This document shows, piece by piece, positions 35,513 to 46,123 of a DNA stretch of 48,901 nt. A program made the translations under genes and the position numbers. The stretch comes from Rhizomucor pusillus (taxonomy: Eukaryota > Mucoromycota > Mucoromycetes > Mucorales > Lichtheimiaceae). Positions within the stretch are counted from its first letter, which is position 1. Each line of letters begins with the position of its first letter. The notes beneath the pieces were generated by a model. It made no database searches. It saw only the letters and a list, made by a program, of their open reading frames with translations, and was not told where the DNA came from. Location: contig FWWN02000631.1 of assembly GCA_900175165.2 (NCBI GenBank), forward strand, positions 1-48,901, read 5' to 3'.

Positions 35513-36096
35513 TGTATCGACATGAACATCTTTGCATCGATAACCCTGCCCCCTTTACTCCGTACAGTATTGTCTTTACCATCGTTAGTATTCTTCACAA
35601 AAGCATCCTGCCTCCCTCATACGCTATACCATATCTCCGCATTGTTTATTTGTTGTGCATACATTCTTTCCTCACAACCCTGTATATAGAAAAGCTTGTG
35701 GTTCAGCGTGCTGCCCTCTTTTCTTTATCTCTTTTGAAATATATGTATTCTGAATATGTCCCGTTTGATTTGGTCAAACACTGGTGCTATCCAGTGCACT
35801 TACCGGAGAGTAAAATAGAACGATCTTCAGCCCCATAGATATTACTTGCAGATGATGTCTAACCGACCGACAGAGCTATTGTATGTGATCGGCCGGCAAC
35901 TACTCGTTTTCCCTCCTCAATCAAAACCACGTTGCTTGCGATGTACAGTATTTCTAAGAAGTAATGTCGCAGGCGTAGAAAATTAATGTCGCTCTTTATC
36001 GCAAGGAAATCTTGGCGCTTCTGGGTATGTATCACTGTAGGTGTCTCTATATTCCTGCAGAGGTTTCATTTTTTTCACTGCTTTACAATTTCAAAC
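35513..36096. other. Spacer and left flank of the transposon remnant
   Basis: No gene is supported. TACAGTATTTC at about 35944 resembles the TA-flanked CAGT ends of Tc1/mariner elements. However, the sequence right of the transposase (ending near CCATCCCACTG at about 37446) does not pair with it beyond CAGT, so element ends are not established. Confidence 0.4.
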
Positions 36097-37365
36097 ATGA
36101 GTGCACAACTTTTATACGAGGATGGACAAGGAAATGTTGTCGATGAGAATGGTAGACCTGAGCCCATGGACTACATCGTTGGCCAGAAACAATATGTTCT
36201 TGAAACGATTAGTTCTCATAGTATTTGCAAAAAATTGCCTGCAGAGCAATCTCCTCAAGCTAACGCGATGCAAGTAGCTAAGCCAAGAGATGAAGATTCT
36301 CGTATGAGGGAAGTGACGGAAAAACGTGTATATACTCGCTACACCCCTCAGGATAAGGCTAGGTTTTTCAAACGGAAGATTGAGAGGTATATGAGTACGT
36401 CGGCTGCAGCGAAACAGTTGGATATACACGTTCGCACAGCACAGAGATGGGTTAAACGGTATGATGAACGTCCCAATAGCATCTTTGAGAGCGGTGAAAA
36501 GAAAGTTCGTAGACATCTGACTTCGGAACACAAAAAGACTATCATCGACTTCACTGATGCTGTTGTCGTCGAAGTGACTGAGCATTTAATGAAGCATTTC
36601 AAGGATCTTAAAGTTTCCCATAGCACTGTTTATAACTTTATGAGAACAGAATGCAACCTTTCATTGAAAAAAGCAGAGTTCCAATCTATGGATGGATATA
36701 GTCCAGAAAAGATTAAGGAACGATAATATTGGGTTCGCGATTGGGAACAAACAGATATGAACTTCTTGACGAACTGCGTGTTTCTTGATGAGTCTGCGTT
36801 TCATATAAATATGAAACGCACAAGAATTTGGTCCAAGAAAGGTGTTCCTGCTGTTGTTATTCTGCCGACCACGACAGCAAAGACCACGACTATATTGGGC
36901 GCTATCTCTGCTTCAGGCTTAATCAAAGTTAGCTTGGGAATACCAAAGCCGAATAGGGAGAGAAAGGCTGACTAAGAATCTGAACTTCTGAGCACTGGTA
37001 CTGTAACGGGCCACTATATTAGCTTTTTGAAGGACACTTTGGATGAAATGGACAAATATCCACAAAGGCCGCTATGTCGGTATGGATAATACACCCATAC
37101 ACACGTCTAAAGATATAGCCGAGTATATTGCGTTTCGAGGATATCGCTGTGCTTATCTCCCATCATATTCTCCTGAGTTCAACCCAATAGAACAATTCTG
37201 GTTTGTGGCAAAGAGTAAAGTTAAGCGCCATCGGTTTTACGGCAAGAGACCTTATCGAACAGAATCCGTGACGCATGTAACAGCGTGAAGCCGAGTGATT
37301 TCCATGGTTTCGTTTCACATCCGCACAATTGCTGGAATAATTGCAGTAATAAAGAGAACATGTAA
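36097..37365 (+). pseudogene. Tc1/mariner-type DDE transposase, inactivated
   Basis: Remains of a single transposase of the kind frequent in Mucorales. The N-terminal part (36097-36726) keeps a helix-turn-helix region (MSTSAAAKQLDIHVRTAQRW, then VSHSTVYNFM). It is cut by an in-frame TAA at 36724-36726, after which the frame continues with NCVFLDESAFHINMKRTRIW (first catalytic Asp). A second TAA lies at 36973-36975, a frameshift follows near 37060, then MDNTPIHTSKDI (second Asp) and SPEFNPIEQFWFVAKSK (third acidic residue, Glu). Another frameshift near 37241 precedes the C-terminal tail, which ends at the TAA at 37363-37365. Two stops and two frameshifts rule out function. The ATG at 36097 is preferred over 35986. 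Confidence 0.9.
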
Positions 37366-38532
37366 CGTTGAATGGCTCCACTCATATCCAATAATATGCA
37401 ATCAGGTAAGTACATCATTGCATTTTATTTAAGTTACCATCCCACTGAAAATGAACCACGAGCCCCAAATTGAGCTAGCCGAGTGAATATGAGCTGGATT
37501 TCTTTATTTCTTTCTTCTATACAACTGGGTTCCGCCATGGGCTGGAGGATTGTATGCCGTAGATGTGGGTTCATATTGTTCGTTAAGCTAGACAACAATA
37601 AACGGCTTTTCTATATATGAAAACTTGCCGCAGTTTCGATAAACTGAACACGCTGTTACATGGAAGAGAAAGAAAGTTATACTTGATGCGTACAGCAGGT
37701 TAGCAACAACTGGTTATATGTCATGGTGACAATGTTGAAGGGCTATAAAGAATCCTATTTACGCCAAGAAAAACGGAATTATCGCTTACCTAGTATCTAC
37801 ACCTTTTCCTAAAAGTAATATCGCATGTCATGTTCATTTGCTTGTCCCAAATTCAGAAAGATTGACCCACATTCATGGAAGTGACCCAATGAAGTTTGTC
37901 CTTCCCAAATTTTGTTTGCCTGACCCAATCATCCTTCCAGGACGGTAAAAAAGGGTCTCGCTGTATTCTTTGCTTGTGATTTTTTATTCCCGTTTTTCAT
38001 TTCCAAATTTTTCAACGGATAGCTCTGGGCGGATGGCTCTGGACGGATAGTCCTGGATGATGACTGTATCTGGGTGTTTCCCCATTGAAGACACAACGAT
38101 TAGCATGTGAGACAAAAACTGAATGAAAGGCTTCAGCAATTGTATAGGCAAAATTCTGGCCCAAATTCAGATCGGTGACCCTACAAATTCACTCGCTATG
38201 GCCCAATCGTCCTTTCAACACCAACATTGTCTTTGGCCATGTTGACGAAGATTCCATCATGAATTACCAAAAGTTGCTGTCACGTGTCTATCGAAACATG
38301 ACACGATGCTCATTATGATGACAAGAATTGTTTGCGAGTAAATAAAAGATTGATATGTGCCAGATGGTCCAGTAAGTACAAGGTTCACTATAGAACTTTG
38401 GATCCATCTCTTTGCCAATTTTGGCTGCATCCGCATCCAAAATCATTTGTGACTTGAAAAAGCGCGACCAGTTTTGACCGTTTGGGATTCCACAGCTTTG
38501 CTCTTGCTGGCCATAGAATACTTGATCGTCTG
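37366..38532. other. Repeat-bearing spacer upstream of the nucleoporin gene
   Basis: About 1.2 kb with no supported gene. It contains five degenerate copies of a TGACCCAAT-like word between about 37860 and 38215, a repeated CCCAAATTCAGA at about 37847 and 38161, and the 14-bp triplicate at 38016-38057. The distal part (about 38300-38532) must hold the nucleoporin promoter. The repeats suggest old transposon ends. Confidence 0.55.
38016..38057. repeat. 14-bp tandem repeat, three copies
   Basis: Units CGGATAGCTCTGGG (38016), CGGATGGCTCTGGA (38030) and CGGATAGTCCTGGA (38044) follow directly, with one to four differences between them. A further partial TGATGA follows. It lies between the dead transposase and the nucleoporin gene. 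Confidence 0.85.
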
Positions 38533-40382
38533 ATGTTTGGGCACCAACGAAGTAACACATCTCTCTTTGCGCCAGCATCGGGGACGCAACAGCAGAGCGG
38601 TGGTACTGGTTTGTTCGGGTCCACTGGTACTTCTTCAGGATTTGGAAGTTCCACGTTTGGCCAGCAACAATCGGGCTTCGGCGGTACAGCTACGAGCCAA
38701 CCACAGCAGACAACAGGATTTGGTGGATTCGGCGCAAGCACCAGTCAACCTCAACAGACGAGTACTTTTTCTGGTTTCGGCACTAGTACAAGTCAACCTC
38801 AGCAGAGCACGTTTGGCGGCTTTGGTGCTTCCAGTACGAGTCAGCCTCAACAAAGCGCGACGACGTTTGGCACTGTAAGCTCAGGACAAACCACATCGAG
38901 CATATTCAGCACGCCCTCCAGTCAACCGCAGCAGACGTCTGGACTTGGAGGCTTTGGAACTACTAGCAATCAAGCACAGCAATCGTCCACCTTCGGTGGA
39001 TTCGGAACAACCAACACGAGTCAGCCGCAACAGACATCAACGTTTGGTGGATTTGGCACTGGTAGCAACCAGACTTCTTCTTCGTCCCTTGGGTTTGGAG
39101 GGTTTGGTGCAAAGTATCAACCAGCAACATCCTCTGCAACGACCAGTACTCTTGGTTCAGGCGGATTATTTGGCAATCAAGGCACAAAACCAACGACATC
39201 AACATTTGGCTCATTAACTGGACCTTCTACTCAGCAACCACAACAGCAACAGCAAAAAGATTCACTTTTAAGTCTTCACACAGCATTTCCAGATACCAGC
39301 GTGCCATATTTTATTGTTAGACCTGACAAGCTGACGCGCACCATAATTGGAGCTGGCTTGCGCAACAAAGAAGCGGATGATATATCCAAGTACTACACGG
39401 AGCAGCCGGTTTTCCTCGGCAAACGGAGACAGAAGCTGCCAGAATTTTTGACAGCGGCTACTGCACCGGTAAATGCTGCAGACTTAACTCTACCGTATCC
39501 TGTCATCACTGACTGGATTGCTTCTATATAGTCCACAGCGAAGAGTACTCCTCAGAAGCGTACAATCGAAACGGGAACACAGCTTGAAGGAGGGTACGTA
39601 TGGGGAGCAGGAAGAGGAAAAACGTAAAAGGATCGTTCTATGGCGGTGATAGTAACTTGCAATAACGACAGACCACGGTTCAAGACACACGTGACCAACC
39701 GAGGTATCTTCGGTGCATCCGCCGCCGCTGGCGGTTTTGGAGACAATAGGAACATCAGCAACAGTAAGAGTAGCAGCGACGACAAGGCAAAATCAGATGA
39801 GAATGAAGATATGGATGCACCTCCCGTGGCTTCTATTTGGGACATTGGCGTGAACCCACGGAAATACTCGTCTGATCTGGACTTGTCCTTAATGTCTGCA
39901 TCAGGTAGCTACTTTTTCATATTCATGCTTTTGCCGCGACGCAATACTCATACAGCGACAAATCAAATTTTTGCAGATGTATGGACGGCATCAGTCACTC
40001 GTTCACGGACAGTTGGAAAGCTACTGCCCACTCCTAGCGTCACGTAAGCTTTCAAATGTTGATTCGGCACTCTGTTTGATACTGATGCTGGCAATCCATC
40101 GATTTAAACTTGTTTAGTCCTAATCCTTCTGAGAAGCTTATACCTGAAACCGGACAGACTATCGTCAAGGTCTTTGGTTTTCCGATCGAGATGAAGGCAA
40201 AGGTCATTGAATATTTTACGCAGCTTGGAAAAGTTGTGGAAAGATATCAGTCCAAGAGCAACTGGATCACTGTGCGATATGCTGGAGCAGAGAGCACAAA
40301 GAAAGCATTAGAGATGCATGGAAAAGCAATCGCAGATGATTGCATGGTTGCTGTTATCGTGGTTAAAAGCATGGTGGAATAA
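38533..40382 (+). CDS. NUP53: FG nucleoporin with C-terminal Nup35-type RRM (Nup53/Nup35 family)
   Basis: Exons 38533-39468, 39532-39623, 39672-39904, 39977-40043 and 40118-40382 join in frame to 530 residues. Residues 1-250 are Gly/Phe/Ser/Gln-rich with many FG, GFGGFG and GLFG units separated by TSQPQQ spacers, the kind of sequence that binds transport receptors in the nuclear pore. Residues about 265-310 (VPYFIVRPDKLTRTIIGAG, PVFLGKRRQKLPEF) form a linker; GYVWGAGRG and THVTNRGIFGAS follow. Residues about 445-530 (GQTIVKVFGFPIEMKAKVIE, QLGKVVERYQSKSNWITVRY) match the Nup35/MPPN RRM, which dimerises and anchors the protein. The ATG at 38533 begins MFGHQRSNTSLFAP. The FG content is far higher than in yeast Nup53. 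Confidence 0.85.
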
Positions 40383-40845
40383 TAATGATGGCCGGATATT
40401 TTAAACTATTGGAAACCAGATTAAAAAGTTTTGCATTCTTCAGCAAGCACAGCAGGTCCATATATTCATAGGCATATTGGAGAGACATGTGGCAATTGCG
40501 TACTGCTGCTCGACCGGATTTTTGGTTACGGATTGCAGGCACGTCAACGGCTGCCCCGTGCGCAAAGTGGAATTGTTCATATCTCTTCGCAAAGACTAAT
40601 AGGAGAAATAAGTACTGCAGAAAATTTCGGAGCTAACATCGCCGCCCGTTTGCCATGGCCAGATATCCAATGAAGGGCGTCCTTCGCCGTGATGCACCTC
40701 GATACAGCCAGGGCGGCTCTTCTGATTGGCTTGACTCAATTGGGGGATCGCCTTGAATCGAATCCAGAGCGATGTATAAAAAGATGCTCCGAAAGCCTTG
40801 ATCTCTTGTTTTCCCTTCTTTAAACCTCGTCACTACATAGCAACC
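40383..40845. other. Nucleoporin 3' end and carrier promoter
   Basis: A 463-bp spacer between two plus-strand genes, with no gene recognised. A pyrimidine-rich TTGTTTTCCCTTCTTTAAACC precursor at about 40806-40825 precedes the carrier ATG, and GTATAAAAAG at about 40774-40783 resembles a TATA box roughly 65 bp upstream of the ATG. Confidence 0.5.
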
Positions 40846-42016
40846 ATGCCTGTCCAGCGGGTAGCAGCAGTTCCTCAGCAGCAACAACATACTGCATCTC
40901 AACTGTATAAATGTATGTATATTCCCCAACGCCTATCCAACTTCAGCTAAACGGTCCAGCTGACCTTGTTATCGTCCACCTGTTTGACAGATCACTTTGC
41001 TGCTGGAGCAACTGCCTTGTCGCTCTCGTACTCTTGCATGCACCCTCTCGATACCATAAAAACACGCATCCAAGCGGATGCTGCCCATTCATGGCGTAAG
41101 ATTTTCACCCGGGAGACTGCTCGAAGTTTGGGTAAAGGCTTTTTCGTCTCTGCTCTCGGTGCTGCTGGACAGGTTTGTAAAAAATAGCCTTTGTTCTTTC
41201 CAAAGCAAACATACTCATCGGTAAAATCTACAGGGCGGTGCTCGATTCAGCACATACGAGTTTTGCAAGAGCAAGTTGATCCCATCCAACAAATCCTCTC
41301 AACCTTGGCTCGGCACGATCCCTGCAACTGCTCTCTCAGCTGTCCTCGGTGATCTTGCATCCAGCGTCATTAAAGTTCCTAGAGAAGTTGTCACAGCCAA
41401 GCTGCAAACGGATCATTACTCTGTCAACGGCCGGCCGGCGACTGCATCTCAAGTAGTGCGCCATACTTTGATGGAAGAGGGACCCCGCGGCTTGTTCAAG
41501 GGATTTTTCGCTATAGCTGCCCGCGACTCCCCTTTCATGGTCATTCTCCTGGTTTCATATGAAAATTTCAAAGCGTTTCACAGAAGATCAGTACGCAAAG
41601 ATCTGATTGAGCGGATGCAGCATCAGCGGCCGCAGATGGTAGCAAATGCGGCGTTTGAAGAGCTGGAAGCAGATATACCAACCATGCGAAGTATAATGTA
41701 TGGCGGCATCAGTGGGTTCTTGGCAGGTTACTTTACCACCCCAATGGATGTTTTGCGCACCCGGATGATCACTGAAAAGCGCCAGCTCGGCCAGGCACCA
41801 TCGTCATCTTCAACATCTGTGACGCAGGTTGCGAAAGGAATGCTGGAACGAGCTATGTACGGAGCACCGAAATTGAGCACAGGCCAAAAGACTCTGCGAG
41901 TATACCACGAATTCTTTGCTGGTGCCATGCCACGAAGCATGTGGTGGTTCGGTATCTGCGGTATCTTTTTCCCTACGTACGAAACTCTGAAATCGGTCAT
42001 GATTTCTACCGAGTGA
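40846..42016 (+). CDS. Mitochondrial carrier protein, S-adenosylmethionine-carrier-like
   Basis: Exons 40846-40912, 40991-41172 and 41234-42016 give 343 residues. It is a SLC25-type inner-membrane carrier with three repeats, each opened by the family signature: HPLDTIKTRIQ, VPREVVTAKLQ and TPMDVLRTRMI. The order of charged residues and HFAAGATALSLSYSCMHPLD in repeat 1 resemble the S-adenosylmethionine carrier (Sam5/SLC25A26), but substrate cannot be fixed without contact-site comparison. The second signature has Arg-Glu in place of the usual Pro-x-Asp/Glu spacing, as seen in SAM carriers. A 15-residue Gln-rich start (MPVQRVAAVPQQQQH) precedes repeat 1. A loop of about 60 residues between repeats 2 and 3, and one before the last helix, are longer than usual. 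Confidence 0.85.
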
Positions 42017-42274
42017 GATGTAGCTTTACACTTGTCCGCATCTCACATTGCCCTCGACCTTCCCTTACTATACATCCTCTTTTTCCGCTCTTGTAAATTT
42101 CTCATCATTTCCATTGCATCTATACATAATGCACAAAAGTTTGATTTTGTTCTCTCTTGTATTTCTGAACAGTTTACAATTTGGAAAGCAAAGCGGAGTT
42201 CGATGCGATAAGTTCAGCCGGTCTCGACTGCATGTTTCTCACCTTTTCCTGAAAACCAATAATAAGAACTCACT

Positions 42275-44799
42275 ATGTCGTTACGAAGGTTGTGTTTGCG
42301 CAAGAGCCCAACAAGGGTTAATGAAGACGGTAAGGCTGTCAATGGATTTGGCATTGACAAATAGGGCATTGATGATTCGAGGCAACAGAATCAGCGCTAG
42401 ATTTCCTCGACCACACCGACGAGGGCTACGTTGAGCAACGTTTCGAGCCACCAGAGTTTATGACTAGCTGGAGCGAGGAACAGAAAGCAGGTAACGTCTA
42501 AACGGCTCTAAGATTTGTCTACTCTTAGTCGTATCTACCGGCTAGAGTCGTTACTGTCAAATATATTAGGAGATGCAACATCTAACGATCACTTCTCTTT
42601 TTTTCTGTCTCGCATTTAGAATTCGCGTATCAATTATTGTTAACGATTCCTACATCAAGAGCACTCAAAGTTGTCGACAGCCTTATGCCTTTGCTACACC
42701 GTGACGTTATTTCTGTAAGATGCCAAAGAAACGTGCTTTTTCCCTATTTTCTATCGTGACAACTAAAATTTGCGCCCTTCCATGTAGCTCCTGCCTTATG
42801 AATTAGCACTGCATATACTAAGCTTCGTCGACTCTCTGACGCTTACAAGAGTCGCCCGGGTTTCCCGACAATGGCGCACAGTCAGTGAAGATCAGGCTCT
42901 TTGGCGACAATTATTCCTTGATCAAGGCTGGCACTTTGATCGGAAAGCAATGGATGATTACCTGAATAATGTACCCGCGCCAACACGGAGGTCCATGCTT
43001 GATCGTTCAAACCCTGATTATGATGACTTGACAGATGATGTATCCGCTCGACCTCGATTCACACCTGTACCCTTATCCCGTTCCACCATCAACGCACACG
43101 ATTCATCTGAACTTTTGGAGAACATGTCACCTACTGGAAGATTACGACCGTTCAAAAGAACTAGCGATCTTTTGCTTCGCTTGCGACAGAGACGAACATT
43201 GCATCATCACACTCTACGAGGCCAAGGACTAGAGCCGTCCACATCCAACTTGGTTTCTGGTCCAGCACCTTCTCTTTCTGCATCCTATATCTCGCAAAAT
43301 TATGATGCGAATGATGGCGACTCTGACAACACTGCCGAGACTGAATCCTACACGGTCGTTGAAGCATCGTCGTCGTCATCGTCGTCCAGCACACAAAACA
43401 ATGTCACGCGAAGAATTGCTGCTTTGCAGCCTATACCATTCCCGCTTCCTCTATCTCTCGCCGCCCCAACTTCACATTCCCGCTCACAACCGATTTACTC
43501 CCATAGAACACAGCTTTCACCATCCTCATCGTCATCACGAGCACTTGAAAAATCCAACATTCGCAGCAGCGTTTCTTCTAACTCTCGTCTCCTTCCATAC
43601 GTTACACATTCCGAGTTGACAGCTACCCGGCTTAGAAACAGACCAACCCCACGCCGTCACGTAAAATACGACGAAACTTCACTTTTTCATTACAACGAAT
43701 CCACGGATACCCGATTTATAAACTGGAGACGTCTTTACCGCAACAGATCCATTATTGAAAGACGTTGGCGTGAGGGAAAATGTAAAATGAAGACATTTCC
43801 ACCGAACAACAACGCTTTAATGGACATGCATTTGGAGGGAATATACTGCATACAATTTGACGACAACAAGATAATCAGTGGTAGTCGTGACCACACCATC
43901 AAAGTGTGGGACATGCGGACGGGCGAATGCAGACGAACGCTACTTGGTCACTCCGCAAGTGTTCTATGTCTGCAATATGACGATCGATACATTATCAGTG
44001 GCAGCAGCGATGCGACCATGATACAGTGGGATGTTGCCACGGGAGAGATTATGCGCACGTTCTTTGGCCACGATAAGAGCGTCTTGAATCTGCGATTTCG
44101 CGGTAACCGTATTGTCAGCTGCTCTAGAGACTGCACCTTGAGGATTTGGGATCTGGAGAGCGGGACGACGATCCGAATTCTCCGTGGACACCGCGCAGCA
44201 GTCAACGCGGTGCAGTTCGCGCATGACCGGCTAGTGTCCGCATCGGGCGATAGAACAATTAAACTGTGGGACATGGTATGTATATTCGCTTGTCTGTTCT
44301 CCTCGTGGTACACTGATTTGATCCTTCATTAGGAAACTGGAGTGTGTCTTCGCACATTCGATTCTCACAGTCGTGGTATCGCGTGCGTAGAGTTTGACGG
44401 CAAATGGGTTGTAAGCGGATCGAGCGACCAAACTATTAAAGTGTGGAACGCAGAAACCGGTGAATGCCTGCACACGCTGGTTGGTCACACTGATCTTGTG
44501 CGCACCTTGCAGCTTGACGCCGAAGCAGACAGGATCATCAGTGGTAGCTATGACGGCAGCCTGAAAATATGGAGTCTAAGTCAGGGGCAACTTGTGCGGA
44601 CTCTGGGTCAGGCCATCGAGGGTCGGTAAGTTGATAGATTCCATAAAGTATGCAACATTTAAGGTTTTGGCGATTTACGATTTTATCTAGTGTTTTGAAT
44701 CTGCAATTCGATTATGCACGCATTGTCTGCTGTACAAGTTTGGCAAAAATTGTAAAATACGATTTCGCATACGGCTTAGATACGCAGTTCTTGCAATGA
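42275..44799 (+). CDS. F-box/WD40-repeat protein (SCF substrate receptor)
   Basis: Exons 42275-42329, 42389-42490, 42620-42714, 42788-44275, 44333-44625 and 44691-44799 join in frame to 713 residues. Residues about 85-130 are an F-box (LLPYELALHILSFVDSLTLT, then VSRQWRTVSEDQALWRQL), which binds Skp1. Residues about 150-410 are a low-complexity Ser/Arg/Thr-rich linker. Residues about 425-705 form seven WD40 blades (IISGSRDHTIKVWDMRTGEC, IISGSSDATMIQWDVATGEI, IVSCSRDCTLRIWD, LVSASGDRTIKLWDM, VVSGSSDQTIKVWNAETGEC, IISGSYDGSLKIWS, then VLNLQFDYARIVCC). It belongs to the Cdc4/Fbw7-Met30-beta-TrCP class that selects phosphorylated targets for ubiquitination; the exact ortholog and target are not readable. 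It converges on the aquaglyceroporin gene with 93 bp between stops. Confidence 0.93.
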
Positions 44800-44892
44800 G
44801 ACAGCCGAAATGAATCAAGATATCCCTGTGTATATTTTATCTCTAGTAATATATAATATGCATATGTTTATAGCCGCCGCAAAACAAGTTGT

Positions 44893-46123
44893 TTATGCGT
44901 GATCAATGAAGATAGTATACACAAAGCCGCCCACGAGACCTCCAATGAGGGGAGCAAACATGGGAACAAACGAATAGTAATCACGGATCGTAAAGACGCC
45001 TGGACCCCAGCCTGCAATGGCCGTAAACAGACGAGGACCAATGTCACGAGCAGGATTGAGGGAAAAGCCAGATGTGTAGCCGAGTGCCATAGAAATAACC
45101 ATGAGACCGGAAGCGATCATGAAACCCTGGATGGTATGGAAGGGCATGTTGTTGGGATGACCAGTGACCATGATGAGTAGCAACAGAATAGCTGTGCCAA
45201 TGATCTCTGAGGCGACGGCTGCTCCTGTGCCCACATACAACGGCGAATACGTGGCAAAGATGCCTGCAGTTCCTTTATCGCCCAAGATTTGCCGAACCCC
45301 TCCGTCAAACTCGTTCAAAGCCGGATAAATCATGCTGTACAAGAGCGCTGCGCCTGCAAGTGCGCCCAAGAACTGTGCCGCAATGTATATCGGTACTTTG
45401 CGTGTGGGGAAACCGGAAAATGCCCAAAATGTTACAGTGACAGCAGGGTTGATGTGTGCGCCCTGATAGAATGGACAGCAGAATTAGAAAATTTCTGCAC
45501 CAATTCATGCGACCGTAAGGAGAGAAGCATACCGAAATGTGACCAGATACGCTGATGGCAAACAAGACCGCGAGACCTTGACACAACGGGCGTGTGTGTC
45601 ACATTAGTTATCTGTCATACTTGTATATTTGAACAGGTACACAAGATATACACGTACCTGTTCCGATCGATGACATAAGCCATGACTTGTTACCGATATT
45701 GAGAGTCTGCTCTGCAGACACACCGCAAATAAGCAGTATCAGGATAAGTGTTCCGATAAACTCGGCCAAAAACTCTCGGTGCTACCGTCGGTCGGTATTG
45801 GTTTAGCATTTTACATAATTCAAGATAGCTCGGCTGCCACGATACATACTGTTGATCGGAACCTGCGAAATGCAGCAACATACTTGTTGGAGGCAGTGTA
45901 CAATACAGGTCCCCGTGGAGGTACCATAGTTTCATCATAATCTACTGATAGTCAATATTCGTTCCCGTATGTCGGTCCCGATCGTCGCGATAAAATCCTC
46001 ACCTACAATCTGTGCACGGCACTCTGCAGGCATAAGCGGTTCTCGTTCTTCATCCAGTGTGGAGGAGGAAGCCGATGCGGATTTTCGGTTGACCATGCCG
46101 CTCCAAGTGAATCCTTTACCCAT
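44893..46123 (-). CDS. Aquaglyceroporin (MIP family channel)
   Basis: Plasma-membrane channel for glycerol and water. Both pore motifs are present: GAHINPAVTVTFW and GFSLNPARDIGPRLF; the Asp after the second NPAR is characteristic of glycerol-conducting members. Six membrane helices can be traced, from REFLAEFIGTLILILLICG through LAVLFAISVSGHIS, YIAAQFLGALAGAALLYS, ASEIIGTAILLLLIM and GFMIASGLMVISMALGY to FAPLIGGLVGGFVYTIFID. The gene has five introns. The ATG at 46123 gives a cytosolic N-terminus of about 75 residues (MGKGFTWSGMVNRKSASASS) with a Ser-rich run, a possible site of phosphorylation control. The protein ends DHA at 44893, about 320 residues. Confidence 0.94.

Noticed and set aside
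43302..43619. 105-codon plus-strand frame rich in His and Arg
   Set aside because: Alternate frame inside exon 4 of the F-box/WD40 gene.
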